A stretch of DNA of 42,536 bases, taken from positions 1 to 42,536 of the forward strand of contig NKIO01000028.1 in assembly GCA_002255935.1 (NCBI GenBank). The letters run 5' to 3'. Source of the stretch: Comamonadaceae bacterium PBBC2 (GTDB lineage: Bacteria > Pseudomonadota > Gammaproteobacteria > Burkholderiales > Burkholderiaceae_C). How positions within the stretch are numbered: the first letter of the stretch is position 1; every line of letters begins with the position of its first letter. The notes below the pieces were generated by a model. That model had not been told where the DNA came from. It did not search any database and worked only from the letters and a program-made list of their open reading frames with translations. Position numbers and translations under genes: made by a program. Shown here piece after piece: positions 34,898 to 41,867 of this stretch.

Positions 34898-35114
34898 TGT
34901 TTTTCATTTGATGGTTTTTTAATTGTATTGATGGGGTAATTTTTTTTAATTTCATAACATTAGTGTAATTTTTTTCTGGAGTTAATTGGGTGGTAGTGAG
35001 TGCTGAAAATTTGAAAGATAAATTTCAGAAAGGCTGTATTGATGTTGTATGGAATTGATTTCCTAGATGCTTTAAATGGCTATTGAATATATTCAATTAC
35101 TCCTCAAATTTTCT
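34898..35114. other. AT-rich spacer with a 16-bp palindrome
   Basis: This gap is clearly more AT-rich than its surroundings, with several T runs and no convincing terminator stem. It contains a near-perfect hairpin (CTGAAAATTT at 35003-35012 with AAATTTCAG at 35020-35028). A perfect 16-bp palindrome ATTGAATATATTCAAT lies at 35082-35097, just before the small exported protein gene. The palindrome looks like an operator. Confidence 0.5.
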
Positions 35115-35441
35115 ATGTTGAGGTCATGGCTTCTTGTGTGGATTGCATTGGGTGCTGCCATGCCTATGCACGCCCACGCCGACACCTTGCTCGATTTCTC
35201 CATGTTCAACCCGCCTGCGGCTGAGCAGAGGGTCATCAAGGAGCCTGTGGTGTCTTGGGTGGTCAGGCCCGATGCGCAAAGCTTTTGTGAGCAGGCCGAG
35301 CCCAAGGATGGTTTTCATGCGCGCCCAGAGGGCTGTGTTTATTGGTACCGCAAGACTTCGTCTTGCACCATCGTGACCACCAACAACACCACGCATTCGC
35401 AGCTGGGTCATCTGTTTGTGCGTTGCATGCAAGGCAAATGA
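35115..35441 (+). CDS. Small exported protein, paralogue 1 (unknown)
   Basis: A 108-residue protein not assigned to a named family. Signal peptide MLRSWLLVWIALGAAMPMHAHA^DTL; the mature part is about 86 residues. Conserved with the next gene are VVSWVVRPDAQSFCEQ, ARPEGCVYWYRKTSSCTIVTTNNTTHSQLGHLFVRC: four Cys and the order RPD-C-C-W-CTIVT-LGH-RC. The stretch that is GHELRHC in the paralogue reads GHLFVRC here, so the possible metal site is lost. A longer in-frame start at 35076 would run through the palindrome. Its stop overlaps the next start by ATGA. Confidence 0.65.
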   Translation: MLRSWLLVWIALGAAMPMHAHADTLLDFSMFNPPAAEQRVIKEPVVSWVVRPDAQSFCEQAEPKDGFHARPEGCVYWYRKTSSCTIVTTNNTTHSQLGHLFVRCMQGK

Positions 35442-35812
35442 ACATGCTGGCCTTGTCCCAACTCTCCGCCATCCGAATGCTTGTTCGCATGGCTCTGGCC
35501 TGTGTGGTCTTGACTTTGTCGGCCTGCCAGACTTTTCAGCCGCCTGCTGTGGATCAAGTGCGTTTCATGCCCGCTGCCACGGCCAAAAGGAACATCCCGG
35601 AGCCCAAAGTCAAATACCTGGTGCGGCCTGATGGCTACGAGTACTGCGCCCGCATCACCGGCATTCCGGTCACGCCGACTTCACGGCCCATGGCCTGTGC
35701 TTTTTGGAACACCCGCCGCAAGGAGTGCACCATCGTCACGCCGGTCGAGACGGGCTATAACTATTTGGGACATGAGTTGAGACATTGTTTTGAGGGAGGC
35801 TTTCATGATTGA
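35438..35812 (+). CDS. Small lipoprotein, paralogue 2 with HELRH motif (unknown)
   Basis: A 124-residue lipoprotein: MNMLALSQLSAIRMLVRMALACVVLTLSAC^QTF with lipobox LSAC; MLVRMA further in could be the real start. The mature part has VKYLVRPDGYEYCARITG, SRPMACAFWNTRRKECTIVTPVETGYNYLGHELRHCFEGGFHD. HELRH fits the HExxH zinc pattern, and a further His and Asp end the protein, but a protease fold in so short a chain is unproven. It is closely related in layout to the upstream gene and coupled to it by ATGA. It overlaps the downstream binding-protein gene by 8 nt. Confidence 0.68.
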   Translation: MNMLALSQLSAIRMLVRMALACVVLTLSACQTFQPPAVDQVRFMPAATAKRNIPEPKVKYLVRPDGYEYCARITGIPVTPTSRPMACAFWNTRRKECTIVTPVETGYNYLGHELRHCFEGGFHD

Positions 35813-36632
35813 TCGTGAACACAAGCCTCGCGCCTTGCCCATGAGCCGCCGCACTTGGCTGGCGCAAGCGGTGACGGTCCTGATGACGACAGGGCACGCT
35901 GCCCCTAACTGGGCCCAATCGGGCAACGCCGTGACGGTGGGATTTTTGAGTCACTACCCGCCCTTCAGCTTCAAAGATACCGATGGGCAATTGAAGGGCT
36001 TTGACCTGGACGTGATGCAGCGCTTGTGCGCCATCATGGGCGTGACTTTGGTGCAAGCGCCCGAGGGCATGGCGGGCTTGTCGCAAAAGTTGCGGGCCGG
36101 TCAGATCGACTGGATCGGTAACCAGCTCTTGGCCACGCCGGAAAACCGGCGCGAGTTTGATTTCGTGCGACCTGCCTACGCCACCATTCAGCTGACCAGC
36201 GTGCAGCACGAAGATGACAACCGCGACTTTTTGAGTCTGGACGATTTGGTCGGTAAAAAGCTGGGCGTGCTGGCGCAGACGGGCATCGAAGACCAGGCCC
36301 GAGGCGCTTTGGGCAAAGCGGTGGTGGCCTATGCGCGCATCGAAGATGCCTTGAAAGACTTGGCCGCCAAAAAGTTGGACGTGGTGCTGGAAGAAAACCT
36401 GATTGCCGAGTACTACATTGAACGGGATGCCTTGCCCGTCAAAGTGACGGCACCGTTTGCCGCGCCTATTCCGGTGGGCTTGGCCGTTCGCAAGGGGCAA
36501 CGCGACATGCAGTCCAAGCTGTCCGAAGCGGTGAAGACCATGCTCAAGGACGGCAGCTTGAAGTCGATCTCAGAGAAGTGGTTTGGCTACGATGTGAGCC
36601 GTGCCCGCATGGGGCATGCGATGTCTAGTTGA
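35805..36632 (+). CDS. Periplasmic solute-binding protein (PBPb/SBP_bac_3)
   Basis: A 275-residue family-3 extracellular solute-binding protein with a long basic leader (MIDREHKPRALPMSRRTWLAQAVTVLMTTGHAAPNWAQ) that looks Tat-like because of SRRTWLA. The domain shows VTVGFLSHYPPFSFKDTDGQLKGFDLDVMQRLCAIMG, GQIDWIGNQLLATPENRREFDFVRPAY and LDDLVGKKLGVLAQTG, the pattern of polar-amino-acid or signalling-type binding proteins. The ATG at 35805 has GGAGG 5 nt upstream and overlaps the previous gene by 8 nt. No permease or ATPase is next to it; it may serve as a sensor input. Confidence 0.85.
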   Translation: MIDREHKPRALPMSRRTWLAQAVTVLMTTGHAAPNWAQSGNAVTVGFLSHYPPFSFKDTDGQLKGFDLDVMQRLCAIMGVTLVQAPEGMAGLSQKLRAGQIDWIGNQLLATPENRREFDFVRPAYATIQLTSVQHEDDNRDFLSLDDLVGKKLGVLAQTGIEDQARGALGKAVVAYARIEDALKDLAAKKLDVVLEENLIAEYYIERDALPVKVTAPFAAPIPVGLAVRKGQRDMQSKLSEAVKTMLKDGSLKSISEKWFGYDVSRARMGHAMSS

Positions 36633-37263
36633 AGACTTCTAAGACTCGGCGCTTGTCGTCGATCGTCAACTCGATCAGTTCGGGCAGGGTTTCGACCCCC
36701 ATTTTGTCGAGCACCCGGCTGCGGTGCAGCTTCACGGTCGAGGGGGCCGAGCCGTTGAGCTCGGCAATTTCTTTGTTGCCGTAGCCCTTGATCATCAGCC
36801 GGCAAATTTCCTGTTCTTTTTCGGTCAGCCGGCCAAAGCGTTGGCGGATGTCCATGTCGCGCACCAGTTCGTTCTGGCGGGCGCGGTCTTTGTTCAAGCC
36901 ATTTTCAATCGCCGTCATCAGCGACTCCATGCTGAAGGGCTTGAGCAGAAAATCGATGGCGCCTTGCTTCATGGCGTCGATGATTTCGGTGGGTTGGCTT
37001 TCGCCGCTGATGAAAATGATGGGCGTCTCGCGGCCACTTTCCAGCAGGGTGTGTTGCAGCTCGGTGCCCGTCATTTCAGGCATGCGCATGTCCAGCAAAA
37101 TCACCGCCGGTGAAATCGGCAGAGAGTCCTTCAAAAAGGCCCGTGGGCCATCGAAGGTTTGCACAGAGTAATTGGACGAGCTCAGGGTGAATGCCAAGCT
37201 GCGGCAAATCGATGGATCGTCATCGATCAAATAGACATGGCCTCTGAAGTCGTCGAAATTCAT
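36625..37263 (-). CDS. FixJ-type two-component response regulator
   Basis: A 212-residue regulator. The receiver domain (about 8-122) has the acidic pair in YLIDDDPS, the phosphorylation Asp in VILLDMRMPEMTG and the conserved Lys in DFLLKPFS. A LuxR/NarL-type HTH domain (about 140-205) follows: RFGRLTEKEQEICRLMIKGYGNKEIAELNGSAPSTVKLHRSRVLDKMGV. No histidine kinase lies beside it, so it is orphan in this window. Its stop overlaps the binding-protein stop region by 8 nt (convergent). A TACGC-N6-GCGTA inverted repeat lies 35 bp upstream of its start. Confidence 0.88.
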   Translation of the reverse strand: MNFDDFRGHVYLIDDDPSICRSLAFTLSSSNYSVQTFDGPRAFLKDSLPISPAVILLDMRMPEMTGTELQHTLLESGRETPIIFISGESQPTEIIDAMKQGAIDFLLKPFSMESLMTAIENGLNKDRARQNELVRDMDIRQRFGRLTEKEQEICRLMIKGYGNKEIAELNGSAPSTVKLHRSRVLDKMGVETLPELIELTIDDKRRVLEVFN

Positions 37264-37297
37264 GAATCGATGTTAATTTCTTTTTCTGCCGTTGAAA

Positions 37298-37313
37298 TAC
37301 GCTACTTGGCGTA
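37298..37313. promoter_or_regulatory. Inverted repeat in the regulator intergenic region
   Basis: TACGC (37298-37302) and GCGTA (37309-37313) are exact reverse complements separated by 6 nt. They lie between the divergent response regulator and sigma-54 activator genes. The size and spacing suit a dimeric HTH regulator, possibly the FixJ-type protein itself. Confidence 0.4.
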
Positions 37314-37427
37314 CGGATTGGGCTCCGATGGTCTTGAATTGAATCCGAAAGAACGCGAAAAGGCGGGGTGCAAGGACGCGGTCGCTGTCTGCAAGGTCAA
37401 AGCGGACTGGCCCATTAAGATGAGGGC

Positions 37428-38921
37428 ATGCCTTCATCCAACACAGTATTGCTGACCGATTTGCCCAAAGATGCGCAAAGCATCCTGAATTTGGCGGCCC
37501 GCTCCTTGTTCGATGTGTTTGCCAATGCCAGTGAAGGCATGCTGCTGGTCGATCGCTCTGGCCGCGTGGTCTGGATCAACGACCAGTACCGCCGGTTCTT
37601 GCCTGCCTTGGGTTTTTCTCGGGAGGAAGATTTTGTGGGGCAACCCGTCTCGGCGGTGGTGCAAAACACCTTGATGCACCAGGTGCTGGCAACCGGCAAA
37701 CCCATTCTGATCGATTTGCTGACCAACAAGGCCGGCACCTTCGTGGTCAGCCGTTACCCCTTGCGTGACGATGCGGGCCGCGTCATTGGGGCGTTGGGCG
37801 TGGTTTTGTTTGACCAGCCGCAATCGAACCTCCAGCCCTTGATGGCCAAGTTCGCGCTCATGCAGCGCGAGCTGGACGAAGCCCGCGATGCCTTGGCGGT
37901 GCAGCGCCGCTCCAACGCGGGCTTGCGGCAGGCCAAACACAGCTTTGCCAGCTTCGTGGGCAGCAGCGCCGTGGTGTCCGACCTCAAGCGCCTGGCACGC
38001 CGGGCAGCGCAATCCAGCAGCCCCGTTTTGCTTTTGGGCGAGACCGGCACCGGCAAGGAATTGCTGGCCCACGCCATCCATGCCGCATCGCCGCGTGCAC
38101 GCGGTCCTTTGGTGAGCATCAACATCGCGGCGGTGCCTGAAACGCTGCTCGAGGCCGAATTTTTTGGCGTCGCACCGGGGGCCTTCACCGGCGCGGACCG
38201 CAAGGGCCGGGTGGGCAAGTTCAAGCTGGCCGATGGTGGCACCTTGTTCCTGGACGAGATTGGCGACATGCCCTTGGGCCTGCAAGCCAAACTTTTGCGT
38301 GCCCTGCAGGAAAACGAATTCGAAGCTTTGGGCTCTAACCGGCTGGAGCATTTTGATGCCCGCGTGATCGCGGCCACCTCACGTGACTTGGCGCAGCTGG
38401 TGCGGGAAGGGCGCTTTCGCGAGGACCTGTATTACCGCTTGAACGTGTTGCCCCTGCGCGTGCCGCCTTTGCGTGACCGCGCCAGCGACATCCCTGCGGT
38501 GTTGGATGTGATGACCGAAGAGCTGGCCCTGCGCAATGGCCTGCCTCATCCGGAATTCACGGCGCAGGCCCTGGCGTTGCTTTGTGCGCAGCACTGGCGC
38601 GGCAATGTGCGTGAGCTGCGCAACGTGATCGAGCAGCTGCTCTTGCGCGGCGAATGCGCGGTGATCGACGATGAAGCGGTTTCAGTGGTTTTGCAGGCCT
38701 CGGGTTTGGCGCACATTGAGGCGCCGCATGCGGTGAGCGCTTCAGAGAGATCCGTCGGAGCAGCGGATCCGCAAGCCTTGCTCAGGCCATTGAATCAGCA
38801 GGTGCGTGAATTGGAAGCCCAAGCCATTCAGGCGGCCTTGCGGGCCACTTCTGGCAACAAAGTGGCGGCTGCCAAGTTGCTGGGCATGTCGCGGGCCAAG
38901 CTTTACCAAAGACTGGATTAA
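37428..38921 (+). CDS. PAS-domain sigma-54-dependent activator
   Basis: A 497-residue bacterial enhancer-binding protein. A PAS sensor domain (about 25-125; FANASEGMLLVDRSGRVVWINDQYRRF) leads through a coiled coil (145-170) to the AAA+ domain, with Walker A GETGTGKE (204-211), the sigma-54 loop GAFTGA (251-256) and Walker B GGTLFLDE (270-277). A Fis-type HTH (AAKLLGMSRAKLYQRL) ends the protein. The GAFTGA loop shows it works with RpoN. It lies directly upstream of a gene with a clear -24/-12 promoter, its probable target. The ligand of the PAS domain is unknown. Confidence 0.93.
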   Translation: MPSSNTVLLTDLPKDAQSILNLAARSLFDVFANASEGMLLVDRSGRVVWINDQYRRFLPALGFSREEDFVGQPVSAVVQNTLMHQVLATGKPILIDLLTNKAGTFVVSRYPLRDDAGRVIGALGVVLFDQPQSNLQPLMAKFALMQRELDEARDALAVQRRSNAGLRQAKHSFASFVGSSAVVSDLKRLARRAAQSSSPVLLLGETGTGKELLAHAIHAASPRARGPLVSINIAAVPETLLEAEFFGVAPGAFTGADRKGRVGKFKLADGGTLFLDEIGDMPLGLQAKLLRALQENEFEALGSNRLEHFDARVIAATSRDLAQLVREGRFREDLYYRLNVLPLRVPPLRDRASDIPAVLDVMTEELALRNGLPHPEFTAQALALLCAQHWRGNVRELRNVIEQLLLRGECAVIDDEAVSVVLQASGLAHIEAPHAVSASERSVGAADPQALLRPLNQQVRELEAQAIQAALRATSGNKVAAAKLLGMSRAKLYQRLD

Positions 38922-38922
38922 T

Positions 38923-38981
38923 TGTCTATTTATTGGGCATTTGTCTAAAATAAATACATTAAGATGTCTGATTAATGGACG
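38923..38981 (+). promoter_or_regulatory. Three candidate activator sites (UAS)
   Basis: Three 17-bp elements start with TGTCT and end in a degenerate GACA half: TGTCTATTTATTGGGCA (38923), TGTCTAAAATAAATACA (38942) and TGTCTGATTAATGGACG (38965), spaced 19 and 23 nt. The pattern TGTC-N9-GACA is an imperfect palindrome. They lie about 85-145 bp before the -24/-12 promoter, where enhancer-binding proteins normally sit. Confidence 0.55.
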
Positions 38982-39065
38982 CTCATCAGGGGCGACATGG
39001 CAAGACTTTTCTTGAAATTCCAGCGCTGACAAGCACTTAGCCCATCACCTCGGTGACTGGCCTCC

Positions 39066-39081
39066 TGGCACGGCTTGTGCA
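39066..39081 (+). promoter_or_regulatory. Sigma-54 promoter of the binding-protein gene
   Basis: TGGCACG-GCTT-GTGCA matches the RpoN consensus TGGCACG-N4-TTGCW at all but one position. The invariant GG (39067-39068) and GC (39079-39080) are 10 nt apart as required. Transcription would start near 39092, about 27 nt before the ATG. Confidence 0.8.
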
Positions 39082-39118
39082 AAGATACATTTGCATTAGC
39101 ACTACTCAGGAGACCTGC

Positions 39119-40306
39119 ATGATCCGTCGACACCTTATTTCTTGGGCCGCACTCAGCGTTTGTGCCGCCATCGCCCCCGCCGCCATGGCCCAGGGCAAAG
39201 ACATCAAAATCGCCCACATCTACAGCAAGACCGGCCCGCTGGAGGCCTATGGCAAGCAGACCCAAGTGGGTTTGATGATGGGTCTGGACTACGCCACCGG
39301 CGGCACCATGACCGTGGGTGGTCGCAAGATTGTGGTGATCGAAAAAGACGACCAGGGCAAGCCTGACCTAGGAAAAAACCTGTTGGCCGCCGCTTATGGC
39401 GACGACAAGGTGGACCTGGCCGTGGGCCCGACCGCTTCCCCCGTGGCCCTCGCCATGCTGCCGGTGGCCGAAGAGTACAAAAAGATTTTGCTGGTGGAGC
39501 CCGCCGTGGCCGACTCCATCACCGGTGACAAGTGGAACAAATACATCTTCCGCACCGGCCGCAACAGCAGCCAGGACGCGATTGCCAACGCCGTGGCGGT
39601 GGACAAAGACGGCGTGAGCATTGTCACCATGGCGCAAGATTCGGCTTTTGGCCGTGACGGTGTCAAGGCCTTCAAGGAGGCCCTGAAAAAATCCAAGCTG
39701 GTGCACGAAGAGTACCTGCCACCTGCCACCACCGACTTCACCGCCGGTGCGCAGCGCATGATCGACAAGCTGAAGGCTTTGCCTGGCCGCAAGATCATTT
39801 TCATCATCTGGGCCGGTGGCAACCCCTTCAAGATCGCCGACATGGACTTGAAGCGCTACGGCATCGAGATCGCCACGGGCGGCAACATCTTGCCCGCGAT
39901 GGTGTCTTACAAGCAGTTCCCCGGCATGGAAGGCGCGGCCTACTATTACTTCGGGATGCCCAAGAACCCGGTCAACGACGCGATGGTGTCGATGCATTAC
40001 ACCCAGTTCAAGACGCCGCCAGACTTCTTCACCGCTGGTGGCTTCTCGTCGGCCATGGCCTTGGTCACAGCATTGAAGAAAACCAACGGTGACACCAGCG
40101 CCAACAAGCTGATCGGCGCCATGGAAGGCATGAGCTTTGACACGCCCAAGGGCAAGATGACCTTCCGCAAGGAAGACCACCAGGCGCTGCAGGACATGTA
40201 CCACTTCAAGATCAAGGTCGACCCGGCCTTCCCCTGGGGCGTGCCCGAGCTGGTGCGCGAGATCCCGGCGGCCGAGATGAACGTGCCGATCCGCAACCAG
40301 CGCTGA
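39119..40306 (+). CDS. Branched-chain amino acid-type ABC substrate-binding protein
   Basis: A 395-residue periplasmic binding protein of the LivJ/LivK class (Peripla_BP_6). It has signal peptide MIRRHLISWAALSVCAAIAPAAMA^QGKD and then IKIAHIYSKTGPLEAYGKQTQVGLMMGLDYATGG, IEKDDQGKPDLGKNLL, VGPTASPVALAMLPVAEEYKKILL and AQDSAFGRDGVKAFKEAL. Such proteins bind branched-chain or other amino acids, amides or aromatic acids. CAGGAGA lies 5 nt before the ATG. A sigma-54 promoter and the PAS activator gene lie directly upstream. A truncated LivG-type ATPase gene follows. Confidence 0.9.
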   Translation: MIRRHLISWAALSVCAAIAPAAMAQGKDIKIAHIYSKTGPLEAYGKQTQVGLMMGLDYATGGTMTVGGRKIVVIEKDDQGKPDLGKNLLAAAYGDDKVDLAVGPTASPVALAMLPVAEEYKKILLVEPAVADSITGDKWNKYIFRTGRNSSQDAIANAVAVDKDGVSIVTMAQDSAFGRDGVKAFKEALKKSKLVHEEYLPPATTDFTAGAQRMIDKLKALPGRKIIFIIWAGGNPFKIADMDLKRYGIEIATGGNILPAMVSYKQFPGMEGAAYYYFGMPKNPVNDAMVSMHYTQFKTPPDFFTAGGFSSAMALVTALKKTNGDTSANKLIGAMEGMSFDTPKGKMTFRKEDHQALQDMYHFKIKVDPAFPWGVPELVREIPAAEMNVPIRNQR

Positions 40307-40366
40307 CGCGCTGGTTGCGGACGAGTCCGCGGCCGTTTCCGCTCCCCCTGCCCCCTCCGGGAGGGG
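40291..40366 (+). promoter_or_regulatory. Three stem-loops after the binding-protein gene
   Basis: A 12-bp perfect stem (CCGCAACCAGCG at 40291-40302, CGCTGGTTGCGG at 40309-40320) spans the stop codon. It overlaps a second stem (GCGGA/TCCGC, 40317-40330), so the two are alternatives. A third lies at 40352-40366 (CCCCTC/GAGGGG). None has a T run. Such hairpins often protect binding-protein mRNA while reducing expression of the transporter genes after it. Confidence 0.55.
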
Positions 40367-40417
40367 TTCCAGTCAGGATGACGATTCGGGCGTCGGCTCA
40401 GCCGGCGTGGTGTTGCC

Positions 40418-40843
40418 TTGCTCGAGACCAAAAACCTAACAATCAGATTCGGCGGCCATGTGGCGGTGGACCATGTGTCGTGCGCGTTTGCGCCCGGCAC
40501 CCTCACCGCCATCGTCGGCCCCAACGGCGCCGGCAAGACCACCTACTTCAACCTGATCTCGGGCCAGCTGCCGGCCAGCGAAGGCCAGGTGCTGCTGGGC
40601 GGTGAGGACATCACCGCACTGCCGGCGCCGCTGCGCACGCGGCGCGGCCTGGGCCGGGCCTTCCAGCTGACGCAGCTGTTTCCCAACCTGACGGTGCGCG
40701 AGAACGTGCGCCTGGCCATCCAGGCCCGCGAGGCCGGGCGCGGCCATGGCGGCGGCATCGGCGGCATCGACCTGCTGCGCGTCTGGCTGGACCGCAAGGC
40801 CTGGCTGGACGAGGCCCAGGCCAAGGGCTGGTTCGGCGCCTGA
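40418..40843 (+). pseudogene. Truncated LivG-type ABC ATPase
   Basis: Only 141 codons of a protein that is normally about 250 residues. Present are LETKNLTIRFGGHVAVDHVSCAF, Walker A GPNGAGKTT, the DITALPAPLRTRRGLGRAFQLTQLFPNLTVRENV block with the Q-loop, and the start of the LivG-specific insertion (LLRVWLDRKAWLDEAQ). The reading then ends AKGWFGA-stop, before the signature LSGGQ, Walker B and switch His, and these are not found in other frames. It therefore cannot be an active ATPase. Composition is more GC-rich than upstream. Deletion, recombination or a misassembly around 40820 are the options. Confidence 0.75.
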
Positions 40844-40928
40844 GCCAGTCAGACCGCGATCCCATCCTGCCAACGCCTCAACGCCTCAACGCCACCGCGC
40901 CGCACCGTCGGCGCCACCCGGAGTCCCC

Positions 40929-41732
40929 ATGCCCACCGACGATCCCCTGCTGTTCGAGACGCGCGGCCACATCGCGCTGCTGACGATCAACCGCCCCGAG
41001 ACGCGCAACGCGCTCAGCGGCGAGGCCATGTTCGCGGCCTTCGAGACGCTGTTCGAGCAGCTGAACGCTGATCTGTCGATCCGCTGCGCGATCCTGACCG
41101 GCGCCGGCAGCGCCTTCTGCTCGGGCGGCAACGTGGCCGAGATGCGCGACAAGGCCGGCATGTTCGGCGGCACGCCGGCGCAGATCGCCCAGGCCTACCG
41201 CGACGGCATCCAGCGCATCCCGCGCGCCTTCCAGCGGCTGCAGGTGCCGATCATCGCCGCCGTCAACGGTGCGGCCATCGGTGCCGGCAACGACCTGGCC
41301 TGCATGTGCGACCTGCGCATCGCCAGCAGCACCGCCAAGTTTGCCGAAAGCTTCGTCAAGGTGGGCATCGTGCCGGGCGACGGCGGCTGCTGGCTGCTGC
41401 CGCGCGTGGTGGGCGCGGCCAAGGCCGCCGAGCTGGCCTTCACCGGCGACACCATCGGCGCCGACGAGGCGCTGCGCATCGGCCTGGTCAGCCGCGTGGT
41501 GGCGCCCGAGGCCCTGCTGGACGAGGCACTGGCACTGGCCGGGCGCATCGCCGCCAACCCGCCGCAGGTGCTGCGCTGGACCAAACAGCTGCTGCAACAG
41601 GCCTGCAGCAGCTCGCTGGACGAGGCGCTGGACGCCGCCGGGCAGTTCCAGGGCCTGGCCCACCAGAGCGCCGACCACGCCGAGGCGCTGGCGGCGTTTT
41701 TCGACAAGCGCACGCCGAACTTTCGCGGTTGA
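40929..41732 (+). CDS. Enoyl-CoA hydratase/isomerase family protein
   Basis: A 267-residue crotonase-fold protein acting on acyl-CoA thioesters. It has ALLTINRPETRNALSGEAM, the first oxyanion-hole strand CAILTGAGSAFCSGGNVAEM, the second VPIIAAVNGAAIGAGNDLACMCDLRIAS, and KVGIVPGDGGCWLLPRVVG. The catalytic Glu of classical hydratases at the second position is Asp (GDGG), so the exact reaction (hydratase, isomerase, other) is open. The ATG at 40929 gives the usual N terminus. Leu codons are almost all CTG/CTC, unlike the TTG-rich genes before 40 kb. Confidence 0.88.
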   Translation: MPTDDPLLFETRGHIALLTINRPETRNALSGEAMFAAFETLFEQLNADLSIRCAILTGAGSAFCSGGNVAEMRDKAGMFGGTPAQIAQAYRDGIQRIPRAFQRLQVPIIAAVNGAAIGAGNDLACMCDLRIASSTAKFAESFVKVGIVPGDGGCWLLPRVVGAAKAAELAFTGDTIGADEALRIGLVSRVVAPEALLDEALALAGRIAANPPQVLRWTKQLLQQACSSSLDEALDAAGQFQGLAHQSADHAEALAAFFDKRTPNFRG

Positions 41733-41781
41733 CCTGACGCTGCCAGCGCCCCGGCCACCCGGCGCGGCGTGGCAGGGCCGC

Positions 41782-41804
41782 CACCCAGTTGTCGTCGCTG
41801 GGTG
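41782..41804 (+). other. Hairpin after the crotonase gene
   Basis: CACCCAG (41782-41788) and CTGGGTG (41798-41804) are exact reverse complements. No T tract follows, so termination is uncertain. Confidence 0.35.
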
Positions 41805-41867
41805 AACTGTTCAGCGCATCGGCTATCCTGCCTGCGGCTTTCAGTATTTTTAGCATACGAGGCGCCG

